Shown here piece by piece: positions 56,193 to 64,000 of a DNA stretch of 64,000 bases. Origin of the DNA: Legionella parisiensis. GTDB lineage: Bacteria; Pseudomonadota; Gammaproteobacteria; Legionellales; Legionellaceae. Position 1 is the first letter of the stretch, and each line of letters opens with the position of its first letter. The DNA lies in the NCBI RefSeq assembly GCF_001467945.1, contig NZ_LNYQ01000013.1:186001-250000 (forward strand). The letters run 5' to 3'. Below the pieces are notes generated by a model. That model was not told the origin of the DNA and did no database searches. It worked only from the letters and a program-made list of their open reading frames with translations. The position numbers were made by a program, and so were the translations under genes.

Positions 56193-57428
56193 TTAATAAC
56201 CGGCCTTAATTTTATTTGCTGTTTCTTGTTCACAAAAATTGAAGTGTGATTCAAACGCCATAGATTGTTCATTTTTTTGTGGCGGCGAAAAGAAAGTAAG
56301 ATGATAATTCATAAATGGACTGTCTTTTATATTAGATCTCTTCCCCAGCGCTAAGGAAGTGGCGGATTGCTTCGTCGATGCGGCGCTTGAACCTTCGAAT
56401 GACGGCGTGCATGCTCCGATTGTCTGTTCCACGTCTCCTCGTATTTCGTATTCCTCTGCAAGTTTGGAAAGAGGCCTGGCTTCTGCTGATACATCATGTG
56501 TTTTTTCTAAGTCGACTTTATCATATAACGAATAGTCCCCCTGCACTAAATTATCTAGTTCGTCTACACGTTTCATAGAGGTAGTATTCTCATCCTTATG
56601 GTGTTTTTCTAAGCTTAATTTTTTGTATAGATTGAAAATTGATTTCATTCCTAAAACATCATGTAATTGCTTCCATGCTTGAAGTATGAGTTTAAAAGTT
56701 TTAGATGTTTGCGAATTTTGATTGATGGGCGCTGTGAACAATGCTTTATTTTTTGATGCACTTCGATGAGGCATTGTTATTTGATGTAGCAAGTTTTTTT
56801 TAAGATGAGAGTGTATATTTGGGTTGGTTTGAATTGTGTTTAAAGTTTTTCTTAAAAGCTCAATCTTGTTGATGTATACCAAATAAACAATTTTTAATCT
56901 TCTAACCGTATATACAAATGATAATTGGTGAGTTTGCTTGATATCATGGTTGAATAGGCTCATTTTCGGCAAGAAATACAGATTATGTTTCTGATCCCGA
57001 CTGTGGCTCTTTGCTTTGGGTAGAAATGTTACGTTTAAGAGTGAGCTCTTTTTTTGTCTTCTCTTATAATGCTCTTTTTTAATTAAAGTGATTAAATGAC
57101 AAAACTTTGTTGTAAAAGATGGGGTTTTAAATAATTTTTCAATGACATTAAATTGTCCGGTAACGGTCAAAAAAAATAATAAGTTGCGTTTGCATAAAAA
57201 TCTGAACTCACGATTTTTTTGTTCATTTTGATACATCACATCGAATTGATTCGGGGTTGCCTTAATTTTTCTAAGCCATGCAAGATACGAAATGAACAAT
57301 GGGTAGGTAGCTTCGGATAATTCTTGTTGTTTGAAAAAAAATCGTTGTGAGCTGGGAATGGTCCTTTTTAAATTTACATTCAGAGCTAATTGAATGGCAT
57401 CCATATCACTCAATTCCTGTTCGTCCAA
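56193..57428 (-). CDS. Unknown 411-residue protein
   Basis: I do not recognise it. It is basic and rich in Lys, His, Phe and Asn, mostly helical, without a signal peptide or clear membrane segment. The N-terminal half (to about 260) is very AT-rich in codon use, with KRRQKKSS and RRLKIVYLVYIN. The C-terminal part (about 290-411) is acidic then Ser-rich (EGSSAASTKQSATS). There, at 56360-56410, the DNA becomes markedly GC-richer, as if of different origin. No ankyrin, coiled-coil or enzyme motif is seen. It could be a Legionella-specific effector, but there is no positive evidence. It is convergent with serS. Confidence 0.55.
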   Translation of the reverse strand: MDEQELSDMDAIQLALNVNLKRTIPSSQRFFFKQQELSEATYPLFISYLAWLRKIKATPNQFDVMYQNEQKNREFRFLCKRNLLFFLTVTGQFNVIEKLFKTPSFTTKFCHLITLIKKEHYKRRQKKSSLLNVTFLPKAKSHSRDQKHNLYFLPKMSLFNHDIKQTHQLSFVYTVRRLKIVYLVYINKIELLRKTLNTIQTNPNIHSHLKKNLLHQITMPHRSASKNKALFTAPINQNSQTSKTFKLILQAWKQLHDVLGMKSIFNLYKKLSLEKHHKDENTTSMKRVDELDNLVQGDYSLYDKVDLEKTHDVSAEARPLSKLAEEYEIRGDVEQTIGACTPSFEGSSAASTKQSATSLALGKRSNIKDSPFMNYHLTFFSPPQKNEQSMAFESHFNFCEQETANKIKAGY

Positions 57429-57731
57429 GTTTTAAAAGTATAGTAGTTTTTGCAAAATGTGCATTTATTTTGATCTGATTGATTTTTTGATTATCTTTCA
57501 GTGAGTTAAGTTATCTTTTGACTCAATGAATATTTATTTTTATGATGTGTTTTTTTCATTATCTTTTGGTGGCAAGTTCTTTAAATTAATAAAAATGATT
57601 TTTTAAAAGGCTCAAGAGTGGAATATAAATTTAAAAATTGTACGTGGATTAGGCATCAATTACTCCTTTTATAAATGAAATAGATGCTGAGTTTTATGAC
57701 ACGTGCGAGAAAGCAATATAGGAGTGCATTG
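57429..57731. other. Very AT-rich spacer between divergent genes
   Basis: About 300 bases with long T and A runs and no reading frame of note. It must hold the promoters of the unknown gene (minus) and the exported haem-motif protein (plus). AGGAG at about 57720 is the latter's ribosome binding site. No PmrA or CpxR type direct repeat was convincing. Confidence 0.4.
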
Positions 57732-59324
57732 ATGAAAAAAGGTTTTTTTTATTCTTTAATTTTCTTTTCCTATATTGTAGTGCTTTTTTCGCAAAAGACT
57801 TTTGCATCCTGCTCCCTCATTGATTCAGCGGGGCAAACTGTTGGCCGAACCCATGATGCGTTAGGGGTATTACTTTTATCTGAAAACATATGCCCCAAGA
57901 ATGTTTTTGAATTACGCCAGCTTTTCAAAAGCTCAGGTTTGCAATTGGAAACTACATTAGTTGCAAATCGAGGATTTCATAATCCTGCTGAAGGTAGCTT
58001 TAGTTTATTCGAGATGGTTTTTGGAGAATTAAGAAACCTAGATAATCATCTGCATATTAACGCGGGTGATTTTTTCTTCGGACATTTTACGGCAATCAAT
58101 TCAGCTGGCGAGTTAATTGCTGATCAGAATCCGGGAAAAAATTCACTAATGATCGAAGCCTTTGCTTGGGATCCCGACAAAGAAGTATTTAATTTCTATG
58201 AACTGCGCGGTGATGGCATACAAGGCCAATGGTTTTACCGAGGAGATTCATTTGATATTGTTGCTGACAATAAATTACTCCATCGCCAACCCGACCCCCA
58301 GCATCCCCAGTTTGGCAATCGGCTCCGTTGCTCTGGTTGTCATGACGCGGGAGGTCCAATTATGAAGGAGCTTGCTAAACCTCATAATGATTGGTGGGAA
58401 CCCGTTAGAGGACTGGATTTTGGAGGAAGGAAGCCCGATGCCTCATTACAAGATATTTTAGAAACCCTGGTTTCTTCAGAAGAACTAGCTAAAAATGTCC
58501 TAATTGGACTTAAAAAGTTGAAGCAAAGTAAGACTTTATATCGAAAACAATCGGGTTCACTTCAAGAACAACTTCGACCTTTATTTTGTCCTCTTGAGTT
58601 AAATTTAATGTCTGATATTTTTCCTAATGACGCATTGCGCTTTGAAATAAGTATCCCTGCTGCATTTTTTCTTGATCCAAGATTTTTGCAGGCCGAAGAA
58701 AACCAAGCAATTAAGATTTCTCGACGTTTTTATAACATCGCATTAAATGCAGTAGGCAGTTATTTTCCTGAAACCGATTTAAATGATGCTGATCATGCCT
58801 GGCTTACACCAGTCAAGGCTAAATCAGATCAATTGGCTGTAGATAATTTAATGCTACACGGAGTGATTGATCAAAAGTTTGTATTCGATGTTTTAGATGT
58901 AGATAAGGCCAATCCAGTTTTTTCATCAGCCCGCTGTGGTCTTTTGCGTTTTCTTCCTGATGCAACCACTTCCAATTGGCGCGAAGTTTTTATGAAGAAT
59001 CTCCGCCAGTCTCAGGATTGGGCTGCTAAAAAATTGCTTAAAAATCTTACCTCGCCACAACAAGATGCTGAATTTTATATACGAAAAGCCAAAAGGTTTC
59101 TTCTGCAATGTCAGTTGAAACTGCAAGACAGCAAACATGTTGTGAAGATGTATCGTTTATTGATGCAAAGACGTGCCGAGGTTCGTGCATCTGAAATTTC
59201 ATTGAATCCTCTCGGGCAAATTTTAGAACCTGGATTTCGTGTTATTTTTCCTGAAAATAAAATCATCCCAAGGCCAGGAGCATTAAAGCTTACCTCTACT
59301 TGTGAAGTAGTTGAGGAGACTTAA
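57732..59324 (+). CDS. Exported protein with a single CxxCH haem-binding motif, function unknown
   Basis: The ATG at 57732 has AGGAG seven bases upstream and gives 530 residues. The signal peptide is MKKGFFYSLIFFSYIVVLFSQKTFA-S. The only recognisable motif is CSGCH at residues 200-204, followed by DAGGPIMKEL; a later Met could be the distal ligand. The N-terminal 190 residues (FYELRGDGIQGQWFYRGDS and around) and the helical C-terminal 300 show no known domain to me. It has six or more other Cys, including one near the mature N-terminus. It is probably a periplasmic monohaem c-type protein. No other cytochrome or haem-delivery gene is nearby. Confidence 0.65.
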   Translation: MKKGFFYSLIFFSYIVVLFSQKTFASCSLIDSAGQTVGRTHDALGVLLLSENICPKNVFELRQLFKSSGLQLETTLVANRGFHNPAEGSFSLFEMVFGELRNLDNHLHINAGDFFFGHFTAINSAGELIADQNPGKNSLMIEAFAWDPDKEVFNFYELRGDGIQGQWFYRGDSFDIVADNKLLHRQPDPQHPQFGNRLRCSGCHDAGGPIMKELAKPHNDWWEPVRGLDFGGRKPDASLQDILETLVSSEELAKNVLIGLKKLKQSKTLYRKQSGSLQEQLRPLFCPLELNLMSDIFPNDALRFEISIPAAFFLDPRFLQAEENQAIKISRRFYNIALNAVGSYFPETDLNDADHAWLTPVKAKSDQLAVDNLMLHGVIDQKFVFDVLDVDKANPVFSSARCGLLRFLPDATTSNWREVFMKNLRQSQDWAAKKLLKNLTSPQQDAEFYIRKAKRFLLQCQLKLQDSKHVVKMYRLLMQRRAEVRASEISLNPLGQILEPGFRVIFPENKIIPRPGALKLTSTCEVVEET

Positions 59325-59440
59325 CCCTCTTTTCCTACGGATTTGTTGTTTCTTAATGAAAATTTAGCTAGGACGTGCGATAACTGATCTATAGTTTTTT
59401 GATCACTCACCCCTAAACCACGTCTATTTCGGTTTTTTTG

Positions 59441-59932
59441 ACTTTGAAAGATGGGGCAGCGCCCACGGTACTCTATTCCTATTCTCCCTGTCTTGATGCG
59501 CTTCTTTTTCTTTATGAGCTGCTCTATGGAAATGAATGGATTCCTCAACCAAAGAGTCGCTTAATTGTCGATGAAGTGAGGTAAGGTGTCGATGAGTTGG
59601 TTGTTTTATTAATGGGCAACCCCAAAGGAGTATATTGGTTTGGCACCTTATATTGAACAAGCACGTGCATTGGCTCCACATAATAATGCAACCAGCTTGC
59701 AAGGTGTTGCAGGTTATTTGCTGGAATCGTCTGGGCAATGGAGCATCCCAATCAAGGAATTCTTGAGTCTGAAGAGTTTGATCACGAGGAGACTTTTAAG
59801 CGTGCCCTACCTTATCTCGGTACAGTAGATGGATAGTATACAGATTGGACTCCATTACAAAACAGAGGACGGTTGTATTTAGAAAATATAGATGTTCATG
59901 ATTCATAGCAGTTCGTCAATACTTGGGTTTAA
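59441..59932 (+). pseudogene. Decayed homospermidine synthase gene, C-terminal part
   Basis: Reading the plus strand in three frames gives successive pieces of the C-terminal third of homospermidine synthase. In the first frame: PTVLYSYSPCLDALLFLYELL (59462 on), SRLIVDEVR, a stop, then GVDELVVLLMGNPKGVYWFG. After a frameshift near 59645: YIEQARALAPHNNATSLQ. After another near 59735: VWAMEHPNQGILE and RALPYLGTVDG, a stop, DWTPLQNRGRLYLENID, a stop and QFVNTWV. At least two frameshifts and three stops prevent translation. The intact enzyme makes the polyamine homospermidine from putrescine, and Legionella species often have one. The 5' two thirds are not seen upstream. Confidence 0.8.
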
Positions 59933-60116
59933 GCCATTGAAATAAAACTGTATTAGATTTTTTGCTTTTACCATAAAAAAATTATTTCTTATCTTGTTTT
60001 CTGTACTGGATTAACACCCAAATTAATTGTAATCTTCGTAATTACCTAATGCGATGTTTCTATGAGTATTTATGCTGTTTAACTTTGATTGTAATAGGTA
60101 CCCTTATCTATGTCCT

Positions 60117-60152
60117 GCGGGTTGTCCGCGATCCAGTTCCGGAACAACCCGC
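60117..60152. repeat. GC-rich hairpin in AT-rich DNA
   Basis: GCGGGTTGTCCG (60117-60128) pairs with CGGAACAACCCGC (60140-60152) with a single bulged A and an 11-base loop. The flanking DNA is strongly AT-rich, so this looks like an inserted small repeat or a structural element. No second copy is seen in the window. The rest of 59933-60213 holds nothing recognisable. Confidence 0.5.
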
Positions 60153-60213
60153 GGCGCGTAGGTAATTCGATAAAAGGGGATCTATTCACTTTGATTTTAA
60201 TTTAGGGAAGAAC

Positions 60214-60528
60214 ATGGTTTTATATGAAGTAAATTTAGCCATTGATAAATCTGTTTATCCTCAATTTCAATTATGGTTAAAAAAGCATGTCAAAGAAATG
60301 CTCCAACTTCCAGGATTTATGCAAGCACGTATTTTAAAACCTGAACAAGAGAAAACAGAGCAGCAGGAGCAATTAACAGTCCAATATCAATTGGAAAATA
60401 CAGAGTGTTTGGACTTATATTTTGCTGAATTTGCACCTAAGATGCGTGAGGAGGGGCTTAATCTCTTTAAAGATAAATTTTCTGCTCAAAGAAGAATTTT
60501 TAAGGTTCATGACACTATCGTTAAATAA
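60214..60528 (+). CDS. DUF4286 family protein
   Basis: A 104-residue soluble protein. MVLYEVNLAIDKSVYPQFQLWLKKHVKEML, then LPGFMQARIL, TVQYQLEN and APKMREEGLNLFKDKFSAQRRIF, match the DUF4286 pattern, a small dimeric alpha/beta barrel-like fold. No function is known for the family. AGGGAAG lies just upstream of the ATG. It stands alone, after the GC-rich hairpin and before the outer membrane protein gene. Confidence 0.8.
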   Translation: MVLYEVNLAIDKSVYPQFQLWLKKHVKEMLQLPGFMQARILKPEQEKTEQQEQLTVQYQLENTECLDLYFAEFAPKMREEGLNLFKDKFSAQRRIFKVHDTIVK

Positions 60529-60736
60529 GTAGGGATATGACAATTTATTTTGGAGATTCGCGAAATTTTTATCCATTGGATTATTAAATCAAGAATTCTT
60601 TAAGGGCTAAGGATACTTTCAATATCATGTAGATTTAATTATTAAAAAATTTGTATCGGGTATATGTTTTCATATAGCCTTCCAGTTGTGCAGAAATCAT
60701 TGCACTTTGTCCTTTGGAATTAATATAGGATATAGA

Positions 60737-61516
60737 ATGAGACAGATAATAAAATTTGGATTTATATTGGGTTTGATGGCTAGTAGCAATGCTTTTAGTT
60801 CAGATCCTGTTGAAGGGCTTTATTTGAATTTACTTGGGCAGATAAGCCATGCCTCAAGTCCTGATATTAATTTTACAATTAACAACCTGGCTTCTCTAGG
60901 AACAATCCAATTAGGCCCAGTCGGTGGTGGAGTGGGGGCTGCTCTTGGCTATAAAATAAAAAATTTTCGAACAGAAGCTGAGCTTCTCTTTAATATAAAT
61001 AATTACGGCTCACTCAAGTCGGGTTCTTGTACACTTATTAGCCCTAAGGTATTAGGCCCAGAAGGAGTATGCCCTGCTGCTTTTGTGGATACAGGCTTAG
61101 GATTTAATGGTAATGTGATTGGTGTTTATGGACTGGTCAATGTGTATTATGATTTTCAGTTCACTAATGATTCCGGTGACAATTCGAATTTCGTTCCTTA
61201 TCTAGGTGCGGGTTTTGGTGGGGCGTTTATCCAACATCATGCTGCCTTTATAACGAATGAGCAATGTATTACTTTGGGTACTTGTGCGCCGATCATCAAC
61301 GAAAGTTTCAACACGTCAAACACAGGATTTGCTGCACAAGGGATTGTAGGGTTTTACTATTATCTTGATGATTTTACTACTCTTGGCTTAGATTTTCGTT
61401 ACGTTTCTACGCTTAGCTTTAGTAAGAATAATAATTCTTCAAATTCGGTCAATGATACTTTTGGCATAAGCACCATAAACCTTACTGCTAACTTTGCTCT
61501 TACAAAGGCAGACTAA
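60737..61516 (+). CDS. Outer-membrane beta-barrel protein
   Basis: The ATG at 60737 with AGGA six bases upstream gives 259 residues; the longer frame adds 17 without a signal. A signal peptide (MRQIIKFGFILGLMASSNAFS-S) is followed by alternating beta strands: GLYLNLLGQIS, GGGVGAALGYKI, FRTEAELLFN, GVYGLVNVYYDFQF, VPYLGAGFGGAFI, GFAAQGIVGFYYYL and TLGLDFRYVST. The end LTANFAL has hydrophobic alternation but not a final Phe. The plan resembles the OmpA-like/surface antigen 8-10 stranded barrels of Legionella and Anaplasma. Two Cys pairs lie in the loops. Function unknown. Confidence 0.8.
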   Translation: MRQIIKFGFILGLMASSNAFSSDPVEGLYLNLLGQISHASSPDINFTINNLASLGTIQLGPVGGGVGAALGYKIKNFRTEAELLFNINNYGSLKSGSCTLISPKVLGPEGVCPAAFVDTGLGFNGNVIGVYGLVNVYYDFQFTNDSGDNSNFVPYLGAGFGGAFIQHHAAFITNEQCITLGTCAPIINESFNTSNTGFAAQGIVGFYYYLDDFTTLGLDFRYVSTLSFSKNNNSSNSVNDTFGISTINLTANFALTKAD

Positions 61517-61541
61517 TAATTCATTGGTGGTTTTAAATAAA

Positions 61542-61569
61542 ATGCCATGATTGTCTTTAATCATGGCAT
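61542..61569 (+). terminator. Strong hairpin after the outer-membrane protein gene
   Basis: ATGCCATGATT and AATCATGGCAT form a perfect 11-bp stem with a 6-base loop, 25 bases after the stop. There is no U run directly after it, so it may be a 3' stabilising stem as much as a terminator. Confidence 0.5.
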
Positions 61570-61836
61570 CAATCCACATAGTTTTATCGGTATCTACTCT
61601 CGCAGCGAATATAAAGTACCATTTTCTCTTATCTCTTTTAATTTTTTTCTCGCGATTAATAGGACTGCTATGTTTCGAGTTTCTTATTTTGGCGCACTTT
61701 GGTACTCGAAAATTTAGCTATTTTGACTCAAGCGAATAAAAAAAGATCTAAAACCCAGGATAATGTTTCAAAATAAGATGTTTTGCTTCTATAGTTTATT
61801 AATATGCATGTTTTAATTGAATATTAAGGAAAAATC
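61570..61836. other. Spacer before the lipoamide-dehydrogenase-like gene
   Basis: No gene is supported here. At 61725-61740 GACTCAAGCGAATAAA resembles the dispersed CTAGCGAA motif with CTA lost. AAGGA lies six bases before the ATG at 61837. Confidence 0.35.
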
Positions 61837-63246
61837 ATGACATTAAAATATGATGTAATCGTTTTAGGTGGTGGTAAAGGCGGTAAAACTCTGGCTGTCG
61901 ATTTAGCAAAACAGGGGCAGCGAGTTGCTATGATCGAAGACAATCAAATTGGTGGTACTTGCATCAATGTAGCATGCATACCTACAAAAACACTCGTACA
62001 ATCAGCGAAGATAGCCCACTATTGTCGTTCAGCCGCAGCGTATGGTTTAGAGGCTTCCCTGGCTCCTATTGATTTTAAAGCGGTTCGTGCCCGTAAAGAC
62101 GCGGTAATTAATGCGATGCGTGATGCGAATTTAAAACAATTTTTAGACTCAGGAATGGATCTTATGCTGGGTCGTGGACATTTTGTAGGGCCTAAGACGA
62201 TTGAAGTGAATTTATCCTTACCACGAGAGGGTAAAAAGGTATTAGAAATTACTGCCGATAAAATTTTTATTAATACCGGAGCTTTACCTCTTATACCTTC
62301 CATTCCGGGGCTTGACAAAGTAAAACATTATACTAATGACAGCTTAATGAATGTTGATAGAGTGCCTAAGCATTTGCTTGTAGTTGGGGGAGGATATATT
62401 GGTTTGGAGTTTGCTCAGCTATTTCGTCGCTTGGGCGCGGACGTTACAGTAATCGAAGCGGACAGCAAGTTTATTGGTCGTGAAGATAGAGATATTGCTG
62501 AGCAAGTTCTTGATATGCTAACCAAAGAAGGAATTCATTTCGCACTTAATACTAAAATTAACAGTATTGAAGAAGCACAAGGCGAAGTAATCATCAATGC
62601 AAATCAAGATGGAAAATCCGAGCTTATTCGTGGAAGCGATATTCTTATTGCTGTGGGACGTGTTGCGAATACAGCCAGATTAAATTTAGATAAAACGGGA
62701 GTTGCGCTTGACGAGCGTGGTTTTATCAAAGTAAATGAATATCTAGAAACCACAACCCAAGGTATTTGGGCTTTGGGGGATGTAAAAGGTGGGGCACAAT
62801 TTACGCATTTATCCTTAGATGATTATCGTTTAGTCAAGCATAATCTACAAAATCCACAGAATAAACATTCGATACAAGGGCGGCTTATTCCCTATACAGT
62901 ATTCCTCGACCCAGAACTTGCGCGTATTGGAATGACGGAGTCACAAGCGCTTGCTCAAGGTTATTCTCTAAAAATAGCTCAAATTCCTGCTGCAGTTGTT
63001 CCTCGAGCAAAAACACAAGGTGAAACAACTGGTGTTCTGAAAGCTGTGATTGATGCAAAAACGGATCGTATTTTAGGTGTTTCCATTTTTTGTGCCGAGG
63101 CTGGTGAAATCCTTGGGGTAATCCAATTGGCTATGGAATTGGAGATGCCTTATCAGAAATTACGTGATGTTATGTTTGCCCATCCTACATTAGTTGAAAG
63201 TATTAATTTGTGGTTTGCAGCAGTGACGGAAAAGGGCGGCTCTTAA
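61837..63246 (+). CDS. Lipoamide-dehydrogenase-like pyridine nucleotide-disulfide oxidoreductase
   Basis: A 469-residue flavoprotein of usual family length. The FAD loop is VIVLGGGKGGKTLA. The redox disulfide is in GGTCINVACIPTK (Cys42 and Cys47), the NAD loop is VVGGGYIGLEFAQLF, and the second FAD segment is GIWALGDVKGGAQFTH. The C-terminal active-site His is in FAHPTLVESIN, whose Glu completes the pair. No E1 or E2 dehydrogenase gene is nearby, so it may not be the E3 of a 2-oxoacid complex. Relatives include mercuric reductase (but no N-terminal HMA domain or C-terminal Cys pair is present) and RclA-type enzymes. Confidence 0.85.
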   Translation: MTLKYDVIVLGGGKGGKTLAVDLAKQGQRVAMIEDNQIGGTCINVACIPTKTLVQSAKIAHYCRSAAAYGLEASLAPIDFKAVRARKDAVINAMRDANLKQFLDSGMDLMLGRGHFVGPKTIEVNLSLPREGKKVLEITADKIFINTGALPLIPSIPGLDKVKHYTNDSLMNVDRVPKHLLVVGGGYIGLEFAQLFRRLGADVTVIEADSKFIGREDRDIAEQVLDMLTKEGIHFALNTKINSIEEAQGEVIINANQDGKSELIRGSDILIAVGRVANTARLNLDKTGVALDERGFIKVNEYLETTTQGIWALGDVKGGAQFTHLSLDDYRLVKHNLQNPQNKHSIQGRLIPYTVFLDPELARIGMTESQALAQGYSLKIAQIPAAVVPRAKTQGETTGVLKAVIDAKTDRILGVSIFCAEAGEILGVIQLAMELEMPYQKLRDVMFAHPTLVESINLWFAAVTEKGGS

Positions 63247-63445
63247 GCTGTCTTATTGCGCATAATTAATTCATAATGAGCCAATTAGTTCCTTGCAATC
63301 GACTACTCATATCGCTTTAAGAAAGAATTTATTTGTTCAAATTTAGTAAAAATAGAATTATATTTTATTAAATAGATTTAATTTTGCATAAAAAATACTA
63401 AAAAGTGTTGATTTCAATTTCATCTTATGTAAACCTTGCGCAACT

Positions 63446-64000
63446 ATGAGTAGGAAATTAATTTGCATAATAATTGGTATTAGTTGTCTTACCTTCGGTA
63501 TGTTTGGATTGACGCTTTATAAGAAAGCCCAGGTTTCAACAAAACCACTACATCCTAAAAAAGAAGTTCTTAACACTAAAAAAGAAATTATTAATAATAC
63601 AAAAGAAGTTATTAAAACCGAAAGTGTAAGAAACGTTACGGCAAACAATAATACTTCACATAAGAGTGCTGAAAAAATAGCGAATATAGCACCTAAGAGT
63701 GCATATAAAGTCGTGGTTGCAAGAAAAAGCCCTCGGCCTAAGCACACCCCAAGAAAGGTCATTATGAAAAGCAGAAATATTGCTTTGACAAAAGTATCTT
63801 TTGAGGAATTGCCAGGTTGGGATACTGCAGATGTTAAAAAATCTTTATCAGCATTTCAGAAGTCGTGTGAGACACTTTTGAAACAGTCGCCATCCCATAC
63901 GATCAGGACACAACATATCAAATTAAAAACTCGAGATTGGCATCCAGCCTGTAAGGCGGCCATAGCTCTGGATTCAGTCTCTGAAGATTCAGCAAAAGCT
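63446..64000 (+). CDS. mltA: Membrane-bound lytic transglycosylase A, 3' end outside window
   Basis: Open frame from ATG 63446 to the window end (185 residues so far). An N-terminal hydrophobic segment (LICIIIGISCLTFGMFGLTLY) acts as a signal anchor. Cys14 lies within it; a lipobox is not clear. Residues about 22-115 are a Lys-rich linker, with repeated KKE(V/I)(L/I)N-type units. The MltA start then follows: FEELPGWDTADVKKSLSAFQKSC, RDWHPAC and AAIALD. MltA cleaves peptidoglycan glycan strands. The linker is far longer than in E. coli MltA. No ribosome binding site is evident. Confidence 0.8.
   Translation, partial: MSRKLICIIIGISCLTFGMFGLTLYKKAQVSTKPLHPKKEVLNTKKEIINNTKEVIKTESVRNVTANNNTSHKSAEKIANIAPKSAYKVVVARKSPRPKHTPRKVIMKSRNIALTKVSFEELPGWDTADVKKSLSAFQKSCETLLKQSPSHTIRTQHIKLKTRDWHPACKAAIALDSVSEDSAKA

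Noticed and set aside
59321-59828. Several short frames on both strands in the pseudogene region
   Set aside because: They are fragments or antisense of the decayed homospermidine synthase; none has a ribosome binding site and a plausible protein.
61551-61739. 62-codon frame after the outer-membrane protein gene
   Set aside because: It begins inside a terminator-like hairpin and ends in a repeat remnant; hydrophobic content is explained by AT-rich DNA.

Overview
The window looks like a chromosomal segment of a Legionella species other than L. pneumophila. Four things point that way: moderately AT-rich DNA, a secreted M4 metalloprotease very close to Legionella ProA/Msp, a membrane protein of the IcmC(DotE)/DotV family of the Dot/Icm type IV secretion system, and an ankyrin-repeat protein of the effector type. 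Most genes are housekeeping genes of a gammaproteobacterium. No tRNA, rRNA, CRISPR array, intact insertion sequence or prophage was seen.

Layout. 1-9.5 kb: the 3' part of pyrB, a GT87 membrane glycosyltransferase, comM, ubiK, a PII gene, 5-formyl-THF cyclo-ligase, a small acidic protein, a pabC-like gene that overlaps a convergent TVP38 gene, and an Aas-like two-domain protein whose acyltransferase half has lost catalytic residues. 9.5-18 kb (minus strand): phaC, an unknown gene, an SDR, purH, prmA, and the tight aroQ-accB-accC-prmA group. 18-26 kb: a Bcr/CflA-type exporter, proA, a hydrolase, an EEP-family protein, class I aldolase, a ferredoxin-NADP reductase-like gene, dotV and a DUF3579 gene. 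26-31.6 kb: pssA, two unknown genes, a reduced rpoN-hpf-HPr group, rpmB-rpmG and trmB. 31.8-41.6 kb: an ankyrin protein, a LysE exporter next to a D-threonine aldolase, hflKC, purA, an exported adenosine deaminase and a shortened periplasmic binding protein. 41.7-46 kb (minus strand): gpmI, envC and ctpA. 46.2-56.1 kb: the envelope cluster uppS-cdsA-rseP-bamA-skp-lpxD-fabZ-lpxA, followed by serS; dxr is not in it. 56.2-64 kb: accessory DNA with an unknown 411-aa protein, an exported protein with one CxxCH haem motif, a decayed homospermidine synthase gene, a DUF4286 gene, an outer-membrane barrel, a lipoamide-dehydrogenase-like flavoprotein and the start of mltA.

How the genes relate. The 46-56 kb block makes and assembles the outer membrane: undecaprenyl carrier, CDP-diacylglycerol, the sigma-E protease, the Bam barrel, the Skp chaperone and lipid A acyl chemistry. 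accB/accC feed malonyl-CoA to fatty acid synthesis, and pssA and the Aas-like protein act on phospholipids. ProA, dotV and the ankyrin protein are the parts most relevant to the Legionella lifestyle.

Beyond genes, the spacers carry a family of GTAGCC...CCCGGG palindromes and a shorter dispersed motif with core CTAGCGAAAT. The two may be related. The least explained regions are 56.2-60.2 kb and the unknown genes at 11.4-12.1 and 26.9-27.6 kb. Start codons were often moved downstream from the longest reading frame where a ribosome binding site or signal peptide supported it.
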